Origin: a virus
Virus record (IMG/VR): IMGVR_UViG_3300028840_002990
Span: 1 to 60,180 of that record
DNA: 60,180 nucleotides
Direction: 5' to 3' (one strand)
Made by a program: the position numbers and the translations under genes. Positions 30,038-40,176 of this stretch are shown here, in pieces. Under the pieces are notes generated by a model. It saw only the letters and a list, made by a program, of their open reading frames with translations. It made no database searches and was not told the origin of the DNA. Within the stretch, counting starts at the first letter, position 1. Every line of letters starts with the position of its first letter.

Positions 30038-32484
30038 TGGCTGAGACTCTTGATGTTCTGCTTTCTATTATGCTTGACCGGGGGGAGTTGGCTAAATTCA
30101 AGCAAGGGGTATCTGAGTACGAAAAGGAAATTGCTGATCTTGATAAAAAGATTGAGGCAATAGAAAAAAAGCGGAGTGAGTCCGAGGGTGTTTTATTGAA
30201 AAAATCTCTCGATAAGGACATTGCTCAACTAAATGACCAAAAAAGAATTTTACAGGAAAGAAAAAAAACACACGAGAGGATTATTGGTGATCTTGTTGCG
30301 GCAGAAAAACAAATTCAGACAGAGCAAGAGGAAACTGCTCGTGTGCAAGCCGAGATTGCGGCTGAGTGGGAAGCAAAATATGCTGAACCAATCAAGGAAA
30401 GCAATAAAGAAATTGTTGATTTAGAAAAATCAAAGCAACAAGTTTATGAAGATGAACATGATCTTTTAGCTAAACGTGCGCTTGGTTACACAAAGGTTGC
30501 CGATAGTGCAGAGGAAGCGGCGAAAGTTTCACAGAAGATTTTTGTTGCGGGTGTTGGAGTTTTGACAGGTATTTTTGCCGCCGCTAACAAGTATGCCCAA
30601 AATGCTGAAATTGCCACAAAGGAAACCGAAATGTGGTTAGTGGGGATGGAAAAAATAGAACAGTCTGGACAAAGAATCGCGGCGGTTTTGGTTCAGGAGG
30701 CTTTACCTTATCTTGCAGAGGCGGCACAATTAGCAGGAAAGATTGCCGATTATATTGAACAAAATCCTGAGATTGTTAGGGCGGCTGTACAATTTGGTTC
30801 GGCGGCTGTTGCGGTTGGGGCAATTGGTACTGTTATAGCGAAGGGTGTTCAATTGTATTCATCTATTGCGGCGGTAATGACAACCGCTGGAACAATGATG
30901 CAAAAAGCCGCAAAAGATAATTTGATTGCGGCGGGAATTATGGGGAAGGGCGGTATAACCCCTACGGGGGTTGGAAAAACTCTTGGAACGGTTACTTTAG
31001 TTGCTACCTCAGTAATCATTGGCGCAGAACTTGGGGCGGCTCTTGGTAATGCACTTGGAAAATTGGTTTACGGGGAGGGATACAAAAAACAGGGGATAAG
31101 AGAAGCATTATTGACAGGGACAAGGGTTTTCAAATTGCCTACTATTTTGACAGGCGATATTCTCAAAAATATAGGTTTGGAAAAAGTAGGTCAGGGGATG
31201 ATAGATGTTGCTGTAAAAACTGATATATTAGGTCAAAAATTGCTTGGACTTGATCAAACGTCTGAGCAAACTACAACCGCAATGGAGGCGTTAGAGCAAG
31301 CGGTTGAAGGTTTAGGGGGAGTCGGTGGCACAGGAATAAGTGAAGATGTGTTGGATGCCTTTGTTCAATACCGGGAAACCGCAGTAAGACTTGAGGAAGA
31401 TTTTCAAAAAGAGCGATTAGCTATTATTCAGGATTATAACAATGCAGTAAATCAGGCATTAGAATCCAACCGGGCGGCGGTTGCACAGATCAATCAAGAT
31501 TATCAAAACACGGTTGCCAGTATCATGCGGGATGCGCGTGAAGCTGACATAAAAGCGGAGCAAAATTATCTTAGACGAAGGGCGCAAATTGTCAGGGATG
31601 CGAGTCGAGATATTCAACGGATTGAGGAAGATTTACAAGAGCGACTTAGAAAACTCATGCTTGACCATGAGGACAGGGTTGCCGGGTTGGTTGCGGCTCG
31701 TGACGCTTTAGGTCTTGTTCGTGAACAAAGACGATATGACCGGGAACGCGCCGAGGCTGAACGGGCGGCAAATATCGAAATTGCAAGACGTAGACAGGAT
31801 GTAGCAGCCCGGTTGCAAGACCTTCAACAACAGTATGAAATGGAACGGGCGCAACGGGCGCAACAGACACAACAGAGATTAGAGGAAGCGGCATTAGAAC
31901 ACGAAGAAAGATTGAAACAACAGGCAGAATCCCACAATGAAGAATTGAGACAATTGCGGGATGCACATCATGAAAGATTGCGCGAGTTGGCAATGCAACA
32001 CAGGGAAGAACAATTGAGAAATCGGCAGGCGTTTATTGCCAGGGTGCGTGATCTTGACGCATCTCTTTTGGGAGAGCAACAACTAAGGCAGCAATATTAC
32101 CAAGCCATGTTACAGGATGCTCAAAGATTCTTTGAGGAATACAGGAGCAACATGCCAGGAGGGTCAGGGACTACCTATCAGACCCCGACTGTCAGATATA
32201 CAGGTATTACCCGGCAATTCGGCGGCTATACCCCTAATGCTGGTGGATTGGTAAAAACTCACCCGTATGAGTATGTGATGAGCGCAAACACAACAAAAGC
32301 AATGGAGTCCCTGCTTGGTGGTCGCTTGAGTGAAAATGCTTTGCAATCGTTGGCGCGGGGGGGCGGTGGGAATGTGATCAACTTGTCATTCCCCGGTGGT
32401 CTTGTGACCATGCGACAATTGCAAAATGTTTTGAAAGACAATAATGAAAATATGCTTTCTATGCTTGCACAAGGATTAGCATAA
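30037..32484 (+). CDS. Tail tape-measure protein (815 aa)
   Basis: Long coiled-coil protein. Residues about 1-190 are a Glu/Lys coiled coil, about 175-375 a hydrophobic region (VSQKIFVAGVGVLTGIFAAANKYA; Ala/Gly-rich helices), 400-690 another long, Arg/Glu/Gln-rich coiled coil, and the C-terminus is beta-rich (HPYEYVMSANTTKAM). This sets tail length; by the usual 0.15 nm per residue the tail would be about 120 nm. Position after the chaperones is conclusive for the family. Confidence 0.85.
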   Translation: MAETLDVLLSIMLDRGELAKFKQGVSEYEKEIADLDKKIEAIEKKRSESEGVLLKKSLDKDIAQLNDQKRILQERKKTHERIIGDLVAAEKQIQTEQEETARVQAEIAAEWEAKYAEPIKESNKEIVDLEKSKQQVYEDEHDLLAKRALGYTKVADSAEEAAKVSQKIFVAGVGVLTGIFAAANKYAQNAEIATKETEMWLVGMEKIEQSGQRIAAVLVQEALPYLAEAAQLAGKIADYIEQNPEIVRAAVQFGSAAVAVGAIGTVIAKGVQLYSSIAAVMTTAGTMMQKAAKDNLIAAGIMGKGGITPTGVGKTLGTVTLVATSVIIGAELGAALGNALGKLVYGEGYKKQGIREALLTGTRVFKLPTILTGDILKNIGLEKVGQGMIDVAVKTDILGQKLLGLDQTSEQTTTAMEALEQAVEGLGGVGGTGISEDVLDAFVQYRETAVRLEEDFQKERLAIIQDYNNAVNQALESNRAAVAQINQDYQNTVASIMRDAREADIKAEQNYLRRRAQIVRDASRDIQRIEEDLQERLRKLMLDHEDRVAGLVAARDALGLVREQRRYDRERAEAERAANIEIARRRQDVAARLQDLQQQYEMERAQRAQQTQQRLEEAALEHEERLKQQAESHNEELRQLRDAHHERLRELAMQHREEQLRNRQAFIARVRDLDASLLGEQQLRQQYYQAMLQDAQRFFEEYRSNMPGGSGTTYQTPTVRYTGITRQFGGYTPNAGGLVKTHPYEYVMSANTTKAMESLLGGRLSENALQSLARGGGGNVINLSFPGGLVTMRQLQNVLKDNNENMLSMLAQGLA

Positions 32485-32891
32485 TGCCAACAGATAACTT
32501 TACTCCCCTATACGATTATGAGATTGGTGAGTCATTGTCTACAATGGCAAACATTGAATTGATGGGACTTGACCCCCCCTTCCAAGATTCTTATCGTCCT
32601 CATGGTGTAGAAATTGCGGCGGCTGATGGGTTGGCTTATGGTCATGGGTGGCCTGTTACCGCTTGGAGGTGGGGCTATATTTCACAGGACAACCGGGACA
32701 TTCTCAGAGATTATTGTTCTGGCAAATCTTCGATTGTGTATATCAGAATTTTGGGACATGACAACACATGGGAGTATTGTAAGGCGGTTATGATCTGGCC
32801 TGAAAGAGAGACTCCCGCAGTTGTTGGGAATGTGATTGATTTCTCAATCAGTTTCAGGATTTTAGAAAACTATGGAGCAAGTATCCCGTGA
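32484..32891 (+). CDS. Distal tail protein-like (135 aa)
   Basis: Small beta-rich protein with many Tyr and Trp (GWPVTAWRWGYISQDNRDIL). Lies directly after the tape-measure gene, where distal tail or minor tail genes reside. The start overlaps the tape-measure stop (TAATG) and its stop overlaps the next start (GTGA). Confidence 0.6.
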   Translation: MPTDNFTPLYDYEIGESLSTMANIELMGLDPPFQDSYRPHGVEIAAADGLAYGHGWPVTAWRWGYISQDNRDILRDYCSGKSSIVYIRILGHDNTWEYCKAVMIWPERETPAVVGNVIDFSISFRILENYGASIP

Positions 32892-33487
32892 GATTTGAAA
32901 AGTGGCTTTTGTCTGAATTGGATAGGCTGATTGTCATCCTGAACGGCGGGAAGGGTTCGGGAAACTTCGGTCATGCAGGCCGACCGGGGAAGGTAGGGGG
33001 GAGTCAACCACAAAAGAGAAAAGAGAAAAAACGCCGCTATGACATGAATCTAGATGAACTGGAAAAAGATATTGTTTCTTTAGATTATGAATATTCGGGA
33101 ATATATGCGCAGGATGGCGAAAGGATATTTCATAAGTCAGGTAACAAAAATTCTGTAATGTACACAAGGTCTGAAATAGATAGAATGTTTGGCAAAATTC
33201 TTACTCACAATCATCCGGGTGGGTGGGCTTTTTCTCAAGAAGATTTAGACTTCCAAGAACAAGCAAGACTCTTTGAAATAAGGGCTGTTACTGATACTTA
33301 CACTTATTCTATAAAAAATGAAGATTGGGCAAATCCTGAAAATGTGTTTAGGAATAATTTTCGCCAAGCAATTATTAGTGTTTCCCAAAGAGAAACAAAA
33401 TATACTGGGCGTGATTTCAATCATGAGGTTCTAAAAGAATACGCCAAAACAGCAGGGTTGAAATATGAAAGGATAAAACATGCCTAA
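32888..33487 (+). CDS. JAB/MPN-like metalloprotease with GRPG linker motif (199 aa)
   Basis: GGKGSGNFGHAGRPGKVGGS at residues 19-38, then a basic linker and a domain with ILTHNHPGGWAFSQEDLDF near residues 101-119. HxH followed by S-x2-D is the zinc-binding JAMM signature, with one residue fewer in the spacer than in RadC-type enzymes. JAB-domain phage proteins include tail peptidases (lambda gpK) and effector modules. GTG start overlapping the previous TGA. The next small acidic gene overlaps its end, so the pair could be enzyme and inhibitor. Confidence 0.65.
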   Translation: MRFEKWLLSELDRLIVILNGGKGSGNFGHAGRPGKVGGSQPQKRKEKKRRYDMNLDELEKDIVSLDYEYSGIYAQDGERIFHKSGNKNSVMYTRSEIDRMFGKILTHNHPGGWAFSQEDLDFQEQARLFEIRAVTDTYTYSIKNEDWANPENVFRNNFRQAIISVSQRETKYTGRDFNHEVLKEYAKTAGLKYERIKHA

Positions 33488-33641
33488 AACCGATGAAGGA
33501 TATTTGATTATTGACATCCCTCTTTTTACCGATGCACAGATTGAGAAAATTAATGAGCTTTCCAGTGCTGGCAAAGAGGAAGAATTGAAAAAATATATTG
33601 AAAGCATAACCAACGAGGAAGAAACGAAGGATGAGTCTTAG
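33480..33641 (+). CDS. Small acidic protein coupled to the JAB-like gene (53 aa)
   Basis: MPKTDEGYLIIDIPLFTDAQ followed by a Glu/Lys helix. AAAGG lies before the ATG; it overlaps both neighbours (8 and 11 bp). An inhibitor or immunity partner of the JAB-like protein is possible but is only an inference from gene pairing and acidity. Confidence 0.55.
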   Translation: MPKTDEGYLIIDIPLFTDAQIEKINELSSAGKEEELKKYIESITNEEETKDES

Positions 33642-36552
33642 TTCTACTCAACAAGCATTACTGAGAACTGAGAACCAATATTCTCAATTGTTTTTGATGC
33701 CCTTGCAACCAAAAACGGTTTTTGCCTGTCAGATCAATGATACATTTTCAACACATGATATGACGGTTGAATTTGATTATGACAATGTAACAACCGGGGC
33801 ATATACTGATGTGCTGGCAGATCAAACGGTTTTTATCGGTTCGGCGTCTGGCTTGCGAGATATTGGGATTTGCAGGATTAGAAAATCCCCGACCTCTTCA
33901 AAAATCTATGTAGGTGAAACTTCCGAGATTGACTTTGCCAACAATTTATATGTAACGGTCATAGATGCTTTTGATCTTTGGCCTCGCCATTTGCAAATTG
34001 TGGATGAAACCCCCTACATGGATGTGGATGTTGCTTACAGTGATCAACATTCTAATTATGACCCTATTCCTATTATGGGAGGGCATGTTGTTTTAGATGT
34101 TGATACTTATCCTGTCTCAGTTGACTTTCCCGATGTAGCAAATTCAAGTGTTTATGACTCTTCAATTTCAACCTATGCTTTCACGGCTTCGGATGGGGTT
34201 GTGACGAATGGAGCAACGAGCAACCCGACCCTGACAGTCAACAGTTACCCGACTGATGGATACATCCGAGTCAAGTTGACTGTGACTGCAGCAAATGGGA
34301 AATCCTTCACAGGATACCGTTATGTATTTGTGTTTGATAGCGACAACCGACCGATTGAAAATTTTACTCTTGACAGTTGCATTGCAGATATTCAAGAGGG
34401 CGGTTGGAACGCGCGGGTTACTTTGCACAACCAAAGCGATATTGACCTTATGCGCCATAGAGGACTCGCGGTTATCTTTTCCAAAGATTATTTCGATGGG
34501 TCAATTGATGTGGTTGGAATGCAAGAGGGACGCGAGAATATTTGGATGTCTGGCTGGATTTATGACTACACAGATTTAGACGACCCCGAATTTTCCCCTA
34601 ATTCTTTTGGGATTTATTCTGCTCATTTCTGGTTGCAGAAAATGGCGGCATTTACAACGGGAGTCGAAATTGCGAAAAGTTCAAATTCTTGGACATCTAT
34701 AAAAGGTCTGACAGTTGACCGGGGGGTGTGGCATTTGCTACATTGGAGAACAACCCTGACAAGGGTAATGGATTTGTATCTGACAGGGGATACAAAATAT
34801 TCCCCTGCCTGTGAATCGGCGGCAGGTAATTTGTGGGGGCAGATAGCAGAAATAGCAAACAATCAAATTCTAGCGGAGCCGCGCTGTGATTACAATGGTC
34901 GTCTTTTCGTGAAAGTTCCGTTGAATTTAGTAACAGAAGCGAATAGGGCGGCTGTTTCTACGCTTGTTTTTGATCTAACAACCGTAGACTACACAAAATC
35001 AACTGAAATGACTTATTTACCCCCGCAGGTTTCACAAGTGAACTTGAGCGGGGTACAAGTTCAAATAAGCGGGAATGGAACGGCGATTTTTTCTTTATCT
35101 TATGGTCATACGTTTGGTTATCTTGGAAATCCAGAAATCATAGACAGGCTTTTACTTTCGAGTCAATCACAGGCAAACAGTCTTGCAGGTTTGATTGTTG
35201 GACAAAGGAATAACCCTTACCCTGAAATACCAATTACTTTGAATTCTATTTGTAGAGCATTCGATATTGCCCCATTGCAAAAATCCTCCATTACTTTAGA
35301 TGAATATGACGGTAATATTTTCCCGATTTCGATTGAATATGACCATGATAGTGATACAGGAAAAACGAATGTATCAATTATCTTTGAATCTGAGACAACA
35401 GAACAATTAGCAATCAACGGGGATATACCTTTGGGGAACGGCGAAACCTTGAAATTGCCGAGTCTCCCAAAGTTGCCGAGTCTCCCTTCGTTACCAACCC
35501 TTCCCCTCGTTTCCCCTATTCCGATTGGGGATGTTGGGGTAGGCCCAAAGAATGTGATGATTGCAACAACAAATTTTGGGATTTTGTATACAACGAGTTT
35601 TGACACGGATGACCCGGAATGGCTACACTGGAACTTTGGCTTGACAGACATTCAAAAAAACTCAGTTTACAGGATTCATTGTTGTCCGAGCGGTTTGATT
35701 GTTATAAGCGTTGACGATGACTCTTATGTGTATCAATCTTATGGTGATAGACTTTTTGCCGCCGAACAGTTAGGCGCGGAGTGGGTTGAAATCTTTGACC
35801 CTGAAACCGCATATGCAGGGGGAACAATCTTCGGTTTTGCTGTAAATCCAGTTGCTTATGAAAGCATTGTTGCAATTGTGAACGCGGAGCGAGATGGAAA
35901 TTTACAATCATGGTTAGGTAATAGGGCGGGATTAACCTATGCGGCTAATAATATTCAACTTCGCCGCTATCAAGGTGGTGAACCTGATTATATTCAGGGT
36001 CAGTATATTATCTCAGGCAATTGGGATAATATTTTCAACACGCCCGGAATGTCTAGCATTACCTCTGCGGGGGGAGTAGTGCAACCCTTTTTTGCAACCG
36101 CTGGATTCAATGGCTCTTATGTTTGGTCGAGGCGTGGTGGCGATAAATTATATACTTTCAATCAAGACACTCGCGGTGTTATTCGATGGGATGACCCTCT
36201 TACTTCAACCCAATTGACCGGAATTCCTGGCGGCGGGGTTGGGGTTCAATTGTCAAAATGCCCTGCTGGGATTTCCCCTGATGGGTCTAGGCTTTTGGGT
36301 GCGGTTGCAAGCAATACAATTGTGGCTCTTAGGTCATCTGACTATGGAGTGACATTCGGGCCATGTACAGGAATCAATGTCGGTTATTCCGTATTCGATT
36401 GCTGTGATCATGAAGATTCTTATATTGGTGCTACAACCCAATCGGTTTTATATACTAACGATTTTGGTGACACTTGGTATGATAAGAGCGGCAATCTTCC
36501 ATTTATCGCTCCCCTATGTGCAATGCGGCACATAAAGTTTATTAGTTGGTAG
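33631..36552 (+). CDS. Large tail protein with C-terminal propeller-like repeats (973 aa)
   Basis: N-terminal half: beta-rich domains that look like baseplate or tail-tip modules, including a PKD-like stretch (VTAANGKSFTGYRYVFV). A Pro-Leu linker of repeated LPSLPxLP lies near residues 608-630. The C-terminal 330 residues hold repeated strands with VLYTNDFGDTWYDKSG, an Asp-box (BNR) motif typical of sialidase-like propellers. Likely part of the tail tip, possibly binding glycans; no catalytic call is justified. Confidence 0.65.
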   Translation: MSLSSTQQALLRTENQYSQLFLMPLQPKTVFACQINDTFSTHDMTVEFDYDNVTTGAYTDVLADQTVFIGSASGLRDIGICRIRKSPTSSKIYVGETSEIDFANNLYVTVIDAFDLWPRHLQIVDETPYMDVDVAYSDQHSNYDPIPIMGGHVVLDVDTYPVSVDFPDVANSSVYDSSISTYAFTASDGVVTNGATSNPTLTVNSYPTDGYIRVKLTVTAANGKSFTGYRYVFVFDSDNRPIENFTLDSCIADIQEGGWNARVTLHNQSDIDLMRHRGLAVIFSKDYFDGSIDVVGMQEGRENIWMSGWIYDYTDLDDPEFSPNSFGIYSAHFWLQKMAAFTTGVEIAKSSNSWTSIKGLTVDRGVWHLLHWRTTLTRVMDLYLTGDTKYSPACESAAGNLWGQIAEIANNQILAEPRCDYNGRLFVKVPLNLVTEANRAAVSTLVFDLTTVDYTKSTEMTYLPPQVSQVNLSGVQVQISGNGTAIFSLSYGHTFGYLGNPEIIDRLLLSSQSQANSLAGLIVGQRNNPYPEIPITLNSICRAFDIAPLQKSSITLDEYDGNIFPISIEYDHDSDTGKTNVSIIFESETTEQLAINGDIPLGNGETLKLPSLPKLPSLPSLPTLPLVSPIPIGDVGVGPKNVMIATTNFGILYTTSFDTDDPEWLHWNFGLTDIQKNSVYRIHCCPSGLIVISVDDDSYVYQSYGDRLFAAEQLGAEWVEIFDPETAYAGGTIFGFAVNPVAYESIVAIVNAERDGNLQSWLGNRAGLTYAANNIQLRRYQGGEPDYIQGQYIISGNWDNIFNTPGMSSITSAGGVVQPFFATAGFNGSYVWSRRGGDKLYTFNQDTRGVIRWDDPLTSTQLTGIPGGGVGVQLSKCPAGISPDGSRLLGAVASNTIVALRSSDYGVTFGPCTGINVGYSVFDCCDHEDSYIGATTQSVLYTNDFGDTWYDKSGNLPFIAPLCAMRHIKFISW

Positions 36553-36559
36553 GTTTTAG

Positions 36560-37483
36560 ATGCAACGATATTTCAGGAAAATCAAGGCTAGTTTTGAAGC
36601 ATCGAAGCCCGAAGAAACGGTAAAGTTTGCGGCTGTTTTGGGTAATACAAGCGGCGTGGTTTCTACGGGTATTTCCGGTATTGTTTATGCAACTAAATTC
36701 AACGGCGAAGTGATTCGGGTAATAAATCGCCGTGTACCAAATGAGGCTTTCAAGCATGTAGTCATTGGGTATGACCCGTCCTATCCCGGCGTTTTGCAAG
36801 TTCTGAGAGAGAGAACGGTATTCAGTACACAGGACGCAAGAGTCCCGGCTGTACCTGAACATGACCATACCTACAATAGCGGGATGGCTCATTTTGTTTA
36901 TGACTTGACTATTATTCCATTTTTGGTTCTCCCCTATTCAGGGTTTACCGTTCAAATCTTCGGCGGGGTATTTCTCAAATCGGATGGCTCTTTTGGTTTG
37001 CTTGATAATCAAACTTTAGATTTGTCATCTTATCAACCTGTGAGTGGTGCTATTTGGGTTACGCTTGAATTTGATGACGATGGAGATATAAACGTTTTCG
37101 AGAGTAGTGCGGTAAACGATAAATCTTTGCTTACAATTGCAAATATTTACCCTGCAAGCAATTACCCACTTGTTGCTATCCAAATGTATTATGACCAAAC
37201 GGAATTGCAACGCGACCCCGAAGGGACAAATGACTTTTTTGATTTACGTTTTGGCGGTAGTACGCTTATAGATGCCGACAATGTGACATACACCCCGGAT
37301 GACTTGAATGATTGGAACTGTCTTGCAGACCCCGGAAATGTTGCAGAGGCCCTAGATCAACTTGCCGACAACGCAAAATCTTTGAGATACCGCCGCCATG
37401 TGATTGTTCAGGAAAGCGGCGGGGGCTGGTCGTTTGTCACATTGGATAATGAACCTGTAATGGTTTTAGACGAATTGGAGTAA
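36560..37483 (+). CDS. Tail/fibre structural protein (307 aa)
   Basis: Beta-rich, with the module VTYTPDDLNDWNCLADPGNV.EALDQLA near the C-terminus, which recurs in the next fibre genes at 37,486 and 38,577. Similar YTP-x-D-x-x-DW ... ALDxLAxRV modules are common in phage fibres and probably act as oligomerisation segments. Confidence 0.6.
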   Translation: MQRYFRKIKASFEASKPEETVKFAAVLGNTSGVVSTGISGIVYATKFNGEVIRVINRRVPNEAFKHVVIGYDPSYPGVLQVLRERTVFSTQDARVPAVPEHDHTYNSGMAHFVYDLTIIPFLVLPYSGFTVQIFGGVFLKSDGSFGLLDNQTLDLSSYQPVSGAIWVTLEFDDDGDINVFESSAVNDKSLLTIANIYPASNYPLVAIQMYYDQTELQRDPEGTNDFFDLRFGGSTLIDADNVTYTPDDLNDWNCLADPGNVAEALDQLADNAKSLRYRRHVIVQESGGGWSFVTLDNEPVMVLDELE

Positions 37484-37485
37484 TT

Positions 37486-38250
37486 ATGTCTGGAAAATTT
37501 GAGGTACTAATCGGCTATGGTACAAGAGCCGCTCAGCCCTCTGCGACTCAAGCGGGTAGTTTATACTTCGTTACCGATGAAGGGGTACTTGAGAGGGCGA
37601 ATGGTTCAACTTGGGATACTCTAGGGTTTGATGCAGATGGATTATCATTTACCCCCATTGACCTAAATGATTGGGATTGCCTTGTAGACCCCGGCGGAGT
37701 CGCTGACGCTTTGGACGAGTTAGCGGGGAGGGTCACAGACTTAGAGGGAGTGGGGGCGGCGGCTGGTGATTATGAGCTAATAGAGCATTTAGATAAAGAC
37801 GTAGCGGCTGGTGCAAATTTTGATTTCACAGGCATTGCTTCCACGTATGCCCACCTTATGATTATAGTAGGTGCAAGAACAACAGACGCGAGTTCTCGAA
37901 AGCTAAACATGACATTCAATGGAGATAGTGCGGCAAATTATCAATGGCGTTATGAAAATAGATTAGGCACAGCGAACGGGGCAGGTGTAAATTTTATGTC
38001 CCTGATTGATTTGCCCGATTCCGGTGATACGGCAGATCGTTTATCTATTGTGAAAATTCTTATTCCCCAATATACGAGTGCTAATTGGGATAAAGAATAT
38101 TTTTCTGAGGGGTATGACCCTATAAACGATGTACATGTTAGGTCATATGGAGTTTGGAACAACACTAATGCCATAACACGAGTAACCCTTACCCCCGCCG
38201 CAGGCAATCTTTCTCAATATAGTTACGCTGATCTATACGGGATAAACTGA
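37486..38250 (+). CDS. Tail fibre-like protein (254 aa)
   Basis: Begins with a phage-fibre start region (LIGYGTRAAQPSATQAGSLY ... GVLERANGSTWDTL), then the FTPIDLNDWDCLVDPGGV.DALDELAGRV module, then a jelly-roll-like C-terminal domain (NMTFNGDSAANYQW, TSANWDKEYF). Likely receptor-binding or fibre tip. Spaced 2 bp from the previous stop. Confidence 0.65.
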   Translation: MSGKFEVLIGYGTRAAQPSATQAGSLYFVTDEGVLERANGSTWDTLGFDADGLSFTPIDLNDWDCLVDPGGVADALDELAGRVTDLEGVGAAAGDYELIEHLDKDVAAGANFDFTGIASTYAHLMIIVGARTTDASSRKLNMTFNGDSAANYQWRYENRLGTANGAGVNFMSLIDLPDSGDTADRLSIVKILIPQYTSANWDKEYFSEGYDPINDVHVRSYGVWNNTNAITRVTLTPAAGNLSQYSYADLYGIN

Positions 38251-38576
38251 TGAAGAATATAAAAACTATCAAAATCGAAGATGGAAACACTATTGTTGAA
38301 TTTCAATTCAACGAAGATGCCACTCTTGAAGAAATCCAATCAATTGCAAGCATTTTTGGGGTGAATTTGCCGCAAGTTGAGATTGATTCAAAAACTAATC
38401 AATTGGACGTAGAAACAAGATTCAATTTGTCTCAGTTGGCAAACAAAACCCCTCAAGAGATTTACACGCTCATGCAAAGCGCAATGGATAGTTGGTCAAC
38501 CCTTGCAGATGCAAGGTCAGATTTGCGTATATGGTTGCCCCTTATGGCGGCAATCATCGCTTGGAAGGTTCGATAA
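38250..38576 (+). CDS. Hypothetical protein between fibre genes (108 aa)
   Basis: Contains a short beta-strand start (TIKIEDGNTIVEFQF) and helices; a hydrophobic C-terminus (LPLMAAIIAW) could insert in a membrane. Could be a fibre chaperone by position, but no motif proves it. Overlaps the previous stop by one base (TGATG). Confidence 0.55.
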   Translation: MKNIKTIKIEDGNTIVEFQFNEDATLEEIQSIASIFGVNLPQVEIDSKTNQLDVETRFNLSQLANKTPQEIYTLMQSAMDSWSTLADARSDLRIWLPLMAAIIAWKVR

Positions 38577-39752
38577 ATGCCGATTGACCCAAAGGGATTA
38601 CAGATCATCCCTCATGAGCAGTTACAGGATTGGCTAGAGCAAGCAAGTGACCCCTCTGCCCCTGAAACTGGTTATTGGATTCTCTATTTCAAGTCAGGGG
38701 GAGTGTATGTCATAGATGATGCAGGGGTGGTCACTGGCCCTTTAGGAACAGGAGGAGCGGGTTCAGTAGATGCCGCAGATGTCACTTACACCCCGGATGA
38801 TTTGAATGATTGGTTTTGTGTTCTTGACCCCGGCGACGTTCAAGAGGCATTAGATCAATTAGCCGCAAGGGTGACGGATGAGGAGGGGCGTGTTTATGAT
38901 GCAGGTGAAATTACATTTACCCCGTCAGATTTGGATGATTGGCTTTGCTCGTTAGACCCCGGCGACGCCAAAGACGCTTTAGACGAATTGGCCTCTCGTG
39001 TTACTACTTTAGAGGACGAGGGTGGGGGCGGCGGACTGACCTATTCTGCATCCACAGTCACAACCGGCAACGTTACAGGCGTAGAAGGAACACTTCATGC
39101 CCTAACAATTGCGGGACTTACAGCCGAGAGAAAGTTCACATTACCAACCCCAAGCGCGGCAGGTAAATATTGCGGAATGATTATCTTAGATGGTGATGCA
39201 GATTACTCAATGATGCCGCAGATCAATAGCGTAGATGTAGACGGGTACAATCTGTTTATTGCCGGGGAGTTACTTATTTGGATTTCAACGGGAACGGGGG
39301 CAACAGATTGGGAAGTTTATGAAGATGGTCGCATAAAATGTAAGGCAAAGATGCACCTTGCTTCCGCTCAAACAATTACAACCGGAACGAACACGATTAT
39401 CGAGCATGATACACCGGATTGGAACATAGGCGATATTTTAGACATATCCAATTATAGATTTGTGCCACGCAGGGCTGGAAAATATGAAATGAAATGCGGC
39501 ATAACATTCAACTTAGCAGATCAGGACAGAATCACTACATGGATTATGCTGGACGGCTCCGCAATTTCCCGCTTCGACTCTTATCATTCTTCCGGCAGCA
39601 CATCCAATATTGCAGTAGAATCTTCTCTAACTTATGAGCTATCGGCAGGCGCACTAATCACCCACCAATGTAGGCATGAGTACGGCTCAGATAGAGACAC
39701 ACTGGAAAGCGTTTACAATTGGCCTAGATTATCAATCGAGGAAGTTTTCTAA
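38577..39752 (+). CDS. Tail fibre protein with two DW-ALDxLA modules and C1q-like tip (391 aa)
   Basis: The module (YTPDDLNDWFCVLDPGDV.EALDQLA and FTPSDLDDWLCSLDPGDA.DALDELA) appears twice near residues 66-140. The C-terminal domain (KMHLASAQTITTGTN, RRAGKYEMKCGITFN, then repeated strands to LSIEEVF) resembles a C1q/TNF-like jelly roll, common in phage fibre tips. Probably trimeric and host-recognising. Confidence 0.65.
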   Translation: MPIDPKGLQIIPHEQLQDWLEQASDPSAPETGYWILYFKSGGVYVIDDAGVVTGPLGTGGAGSVDAADVTYTPDDLNDWFCVLDPGDVQEALDQLAARVTDEEGRVYDAGEITFTPSDLDDWLCSLDPGDAKDALDELASRVTTLEDEGGGGGLTYSASTVTTGNVTGVEGTLHALTIAGLTAERKFTLPTPSAAGKYCGMIILDGDADYSMMPQINSVDVDGYNLFIAGELLIWISTGTGATDWEVYEDGRIKCKAKMHLASAQTITTGTNTIIEHDTPDWNIGDILDISNYRFVPRRAGKYEMKCGITFNLADQDRITTWIMLDGSAISRFDSYHSSGSTSNIAVESSLTYELSAGALITHQCRHEYGSDRDTLESVYNWPRLSIEEVF

Positions 39753-40159
39753 TGGCGAATATCCCCCCCCATTTTGATGGTAACGCTTTTGAAACCTACT
39801 ACAATCTAACTGATGAAGATTGGAGCGTATCGAACGGGGTTATGATATGCCCATCATTACCCAATTTGACAACAGAAGATTTAGCCGTTTTTGTAGTGGA
39901 TTTAGAGCAGTTTGTGCGGGTAAAGGACAGGGAAGAGAACGCAAAACCGAACGCGAAGGCCGTTCCAGGTTGGGCGGTATGGGACGAAGCGCAAGCAAAT
40001 GATTGGTACAACGTCCACATATCCGATGCACAGATAGAAGCGGTGTCAAACCTTGAAGAAGCAAAAGTAATCATGAAAGATATGTCTCTTGCGCTTCGCA
40101 ATTTAGGAATCATTGTCATTGCCATGCGGGATAGGCTTTGGCCTGACCTACCAGAGTGA
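39752..40159 (+). CDS. Hypothetical protein (135 aa)
   Basis: Mixed alpha/beta protein with DNWSV-like and WAVWDEAQANDWYN segments. No family recognised. It begins on the previous stop (TAATG) and precedes the membrane proteins of the lysis region. Confidence 0.55.
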   Translation: MANIPPHFDGNAFETYYNLTDEDWSVSNGVMICPSLPNLTTEDLAVFVVDLEQFVRVKDREENAKPNAKAVPGWAVWDEAQANDWYNVHISDAQIEAVSNLEEAKVIMKDMSLALRNLGIIVIAMRDRLWPDLPE

Positions 40160-40176
40160 TTGTCGGAAAGTAGAAA

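Noticed and set aside
31655-31993. Minus-strand ORF within the tape-measure gene
   Set aside because: It mirrors the repetitive Glu/Arg/Gln coiled-coil codons and has no start signals.
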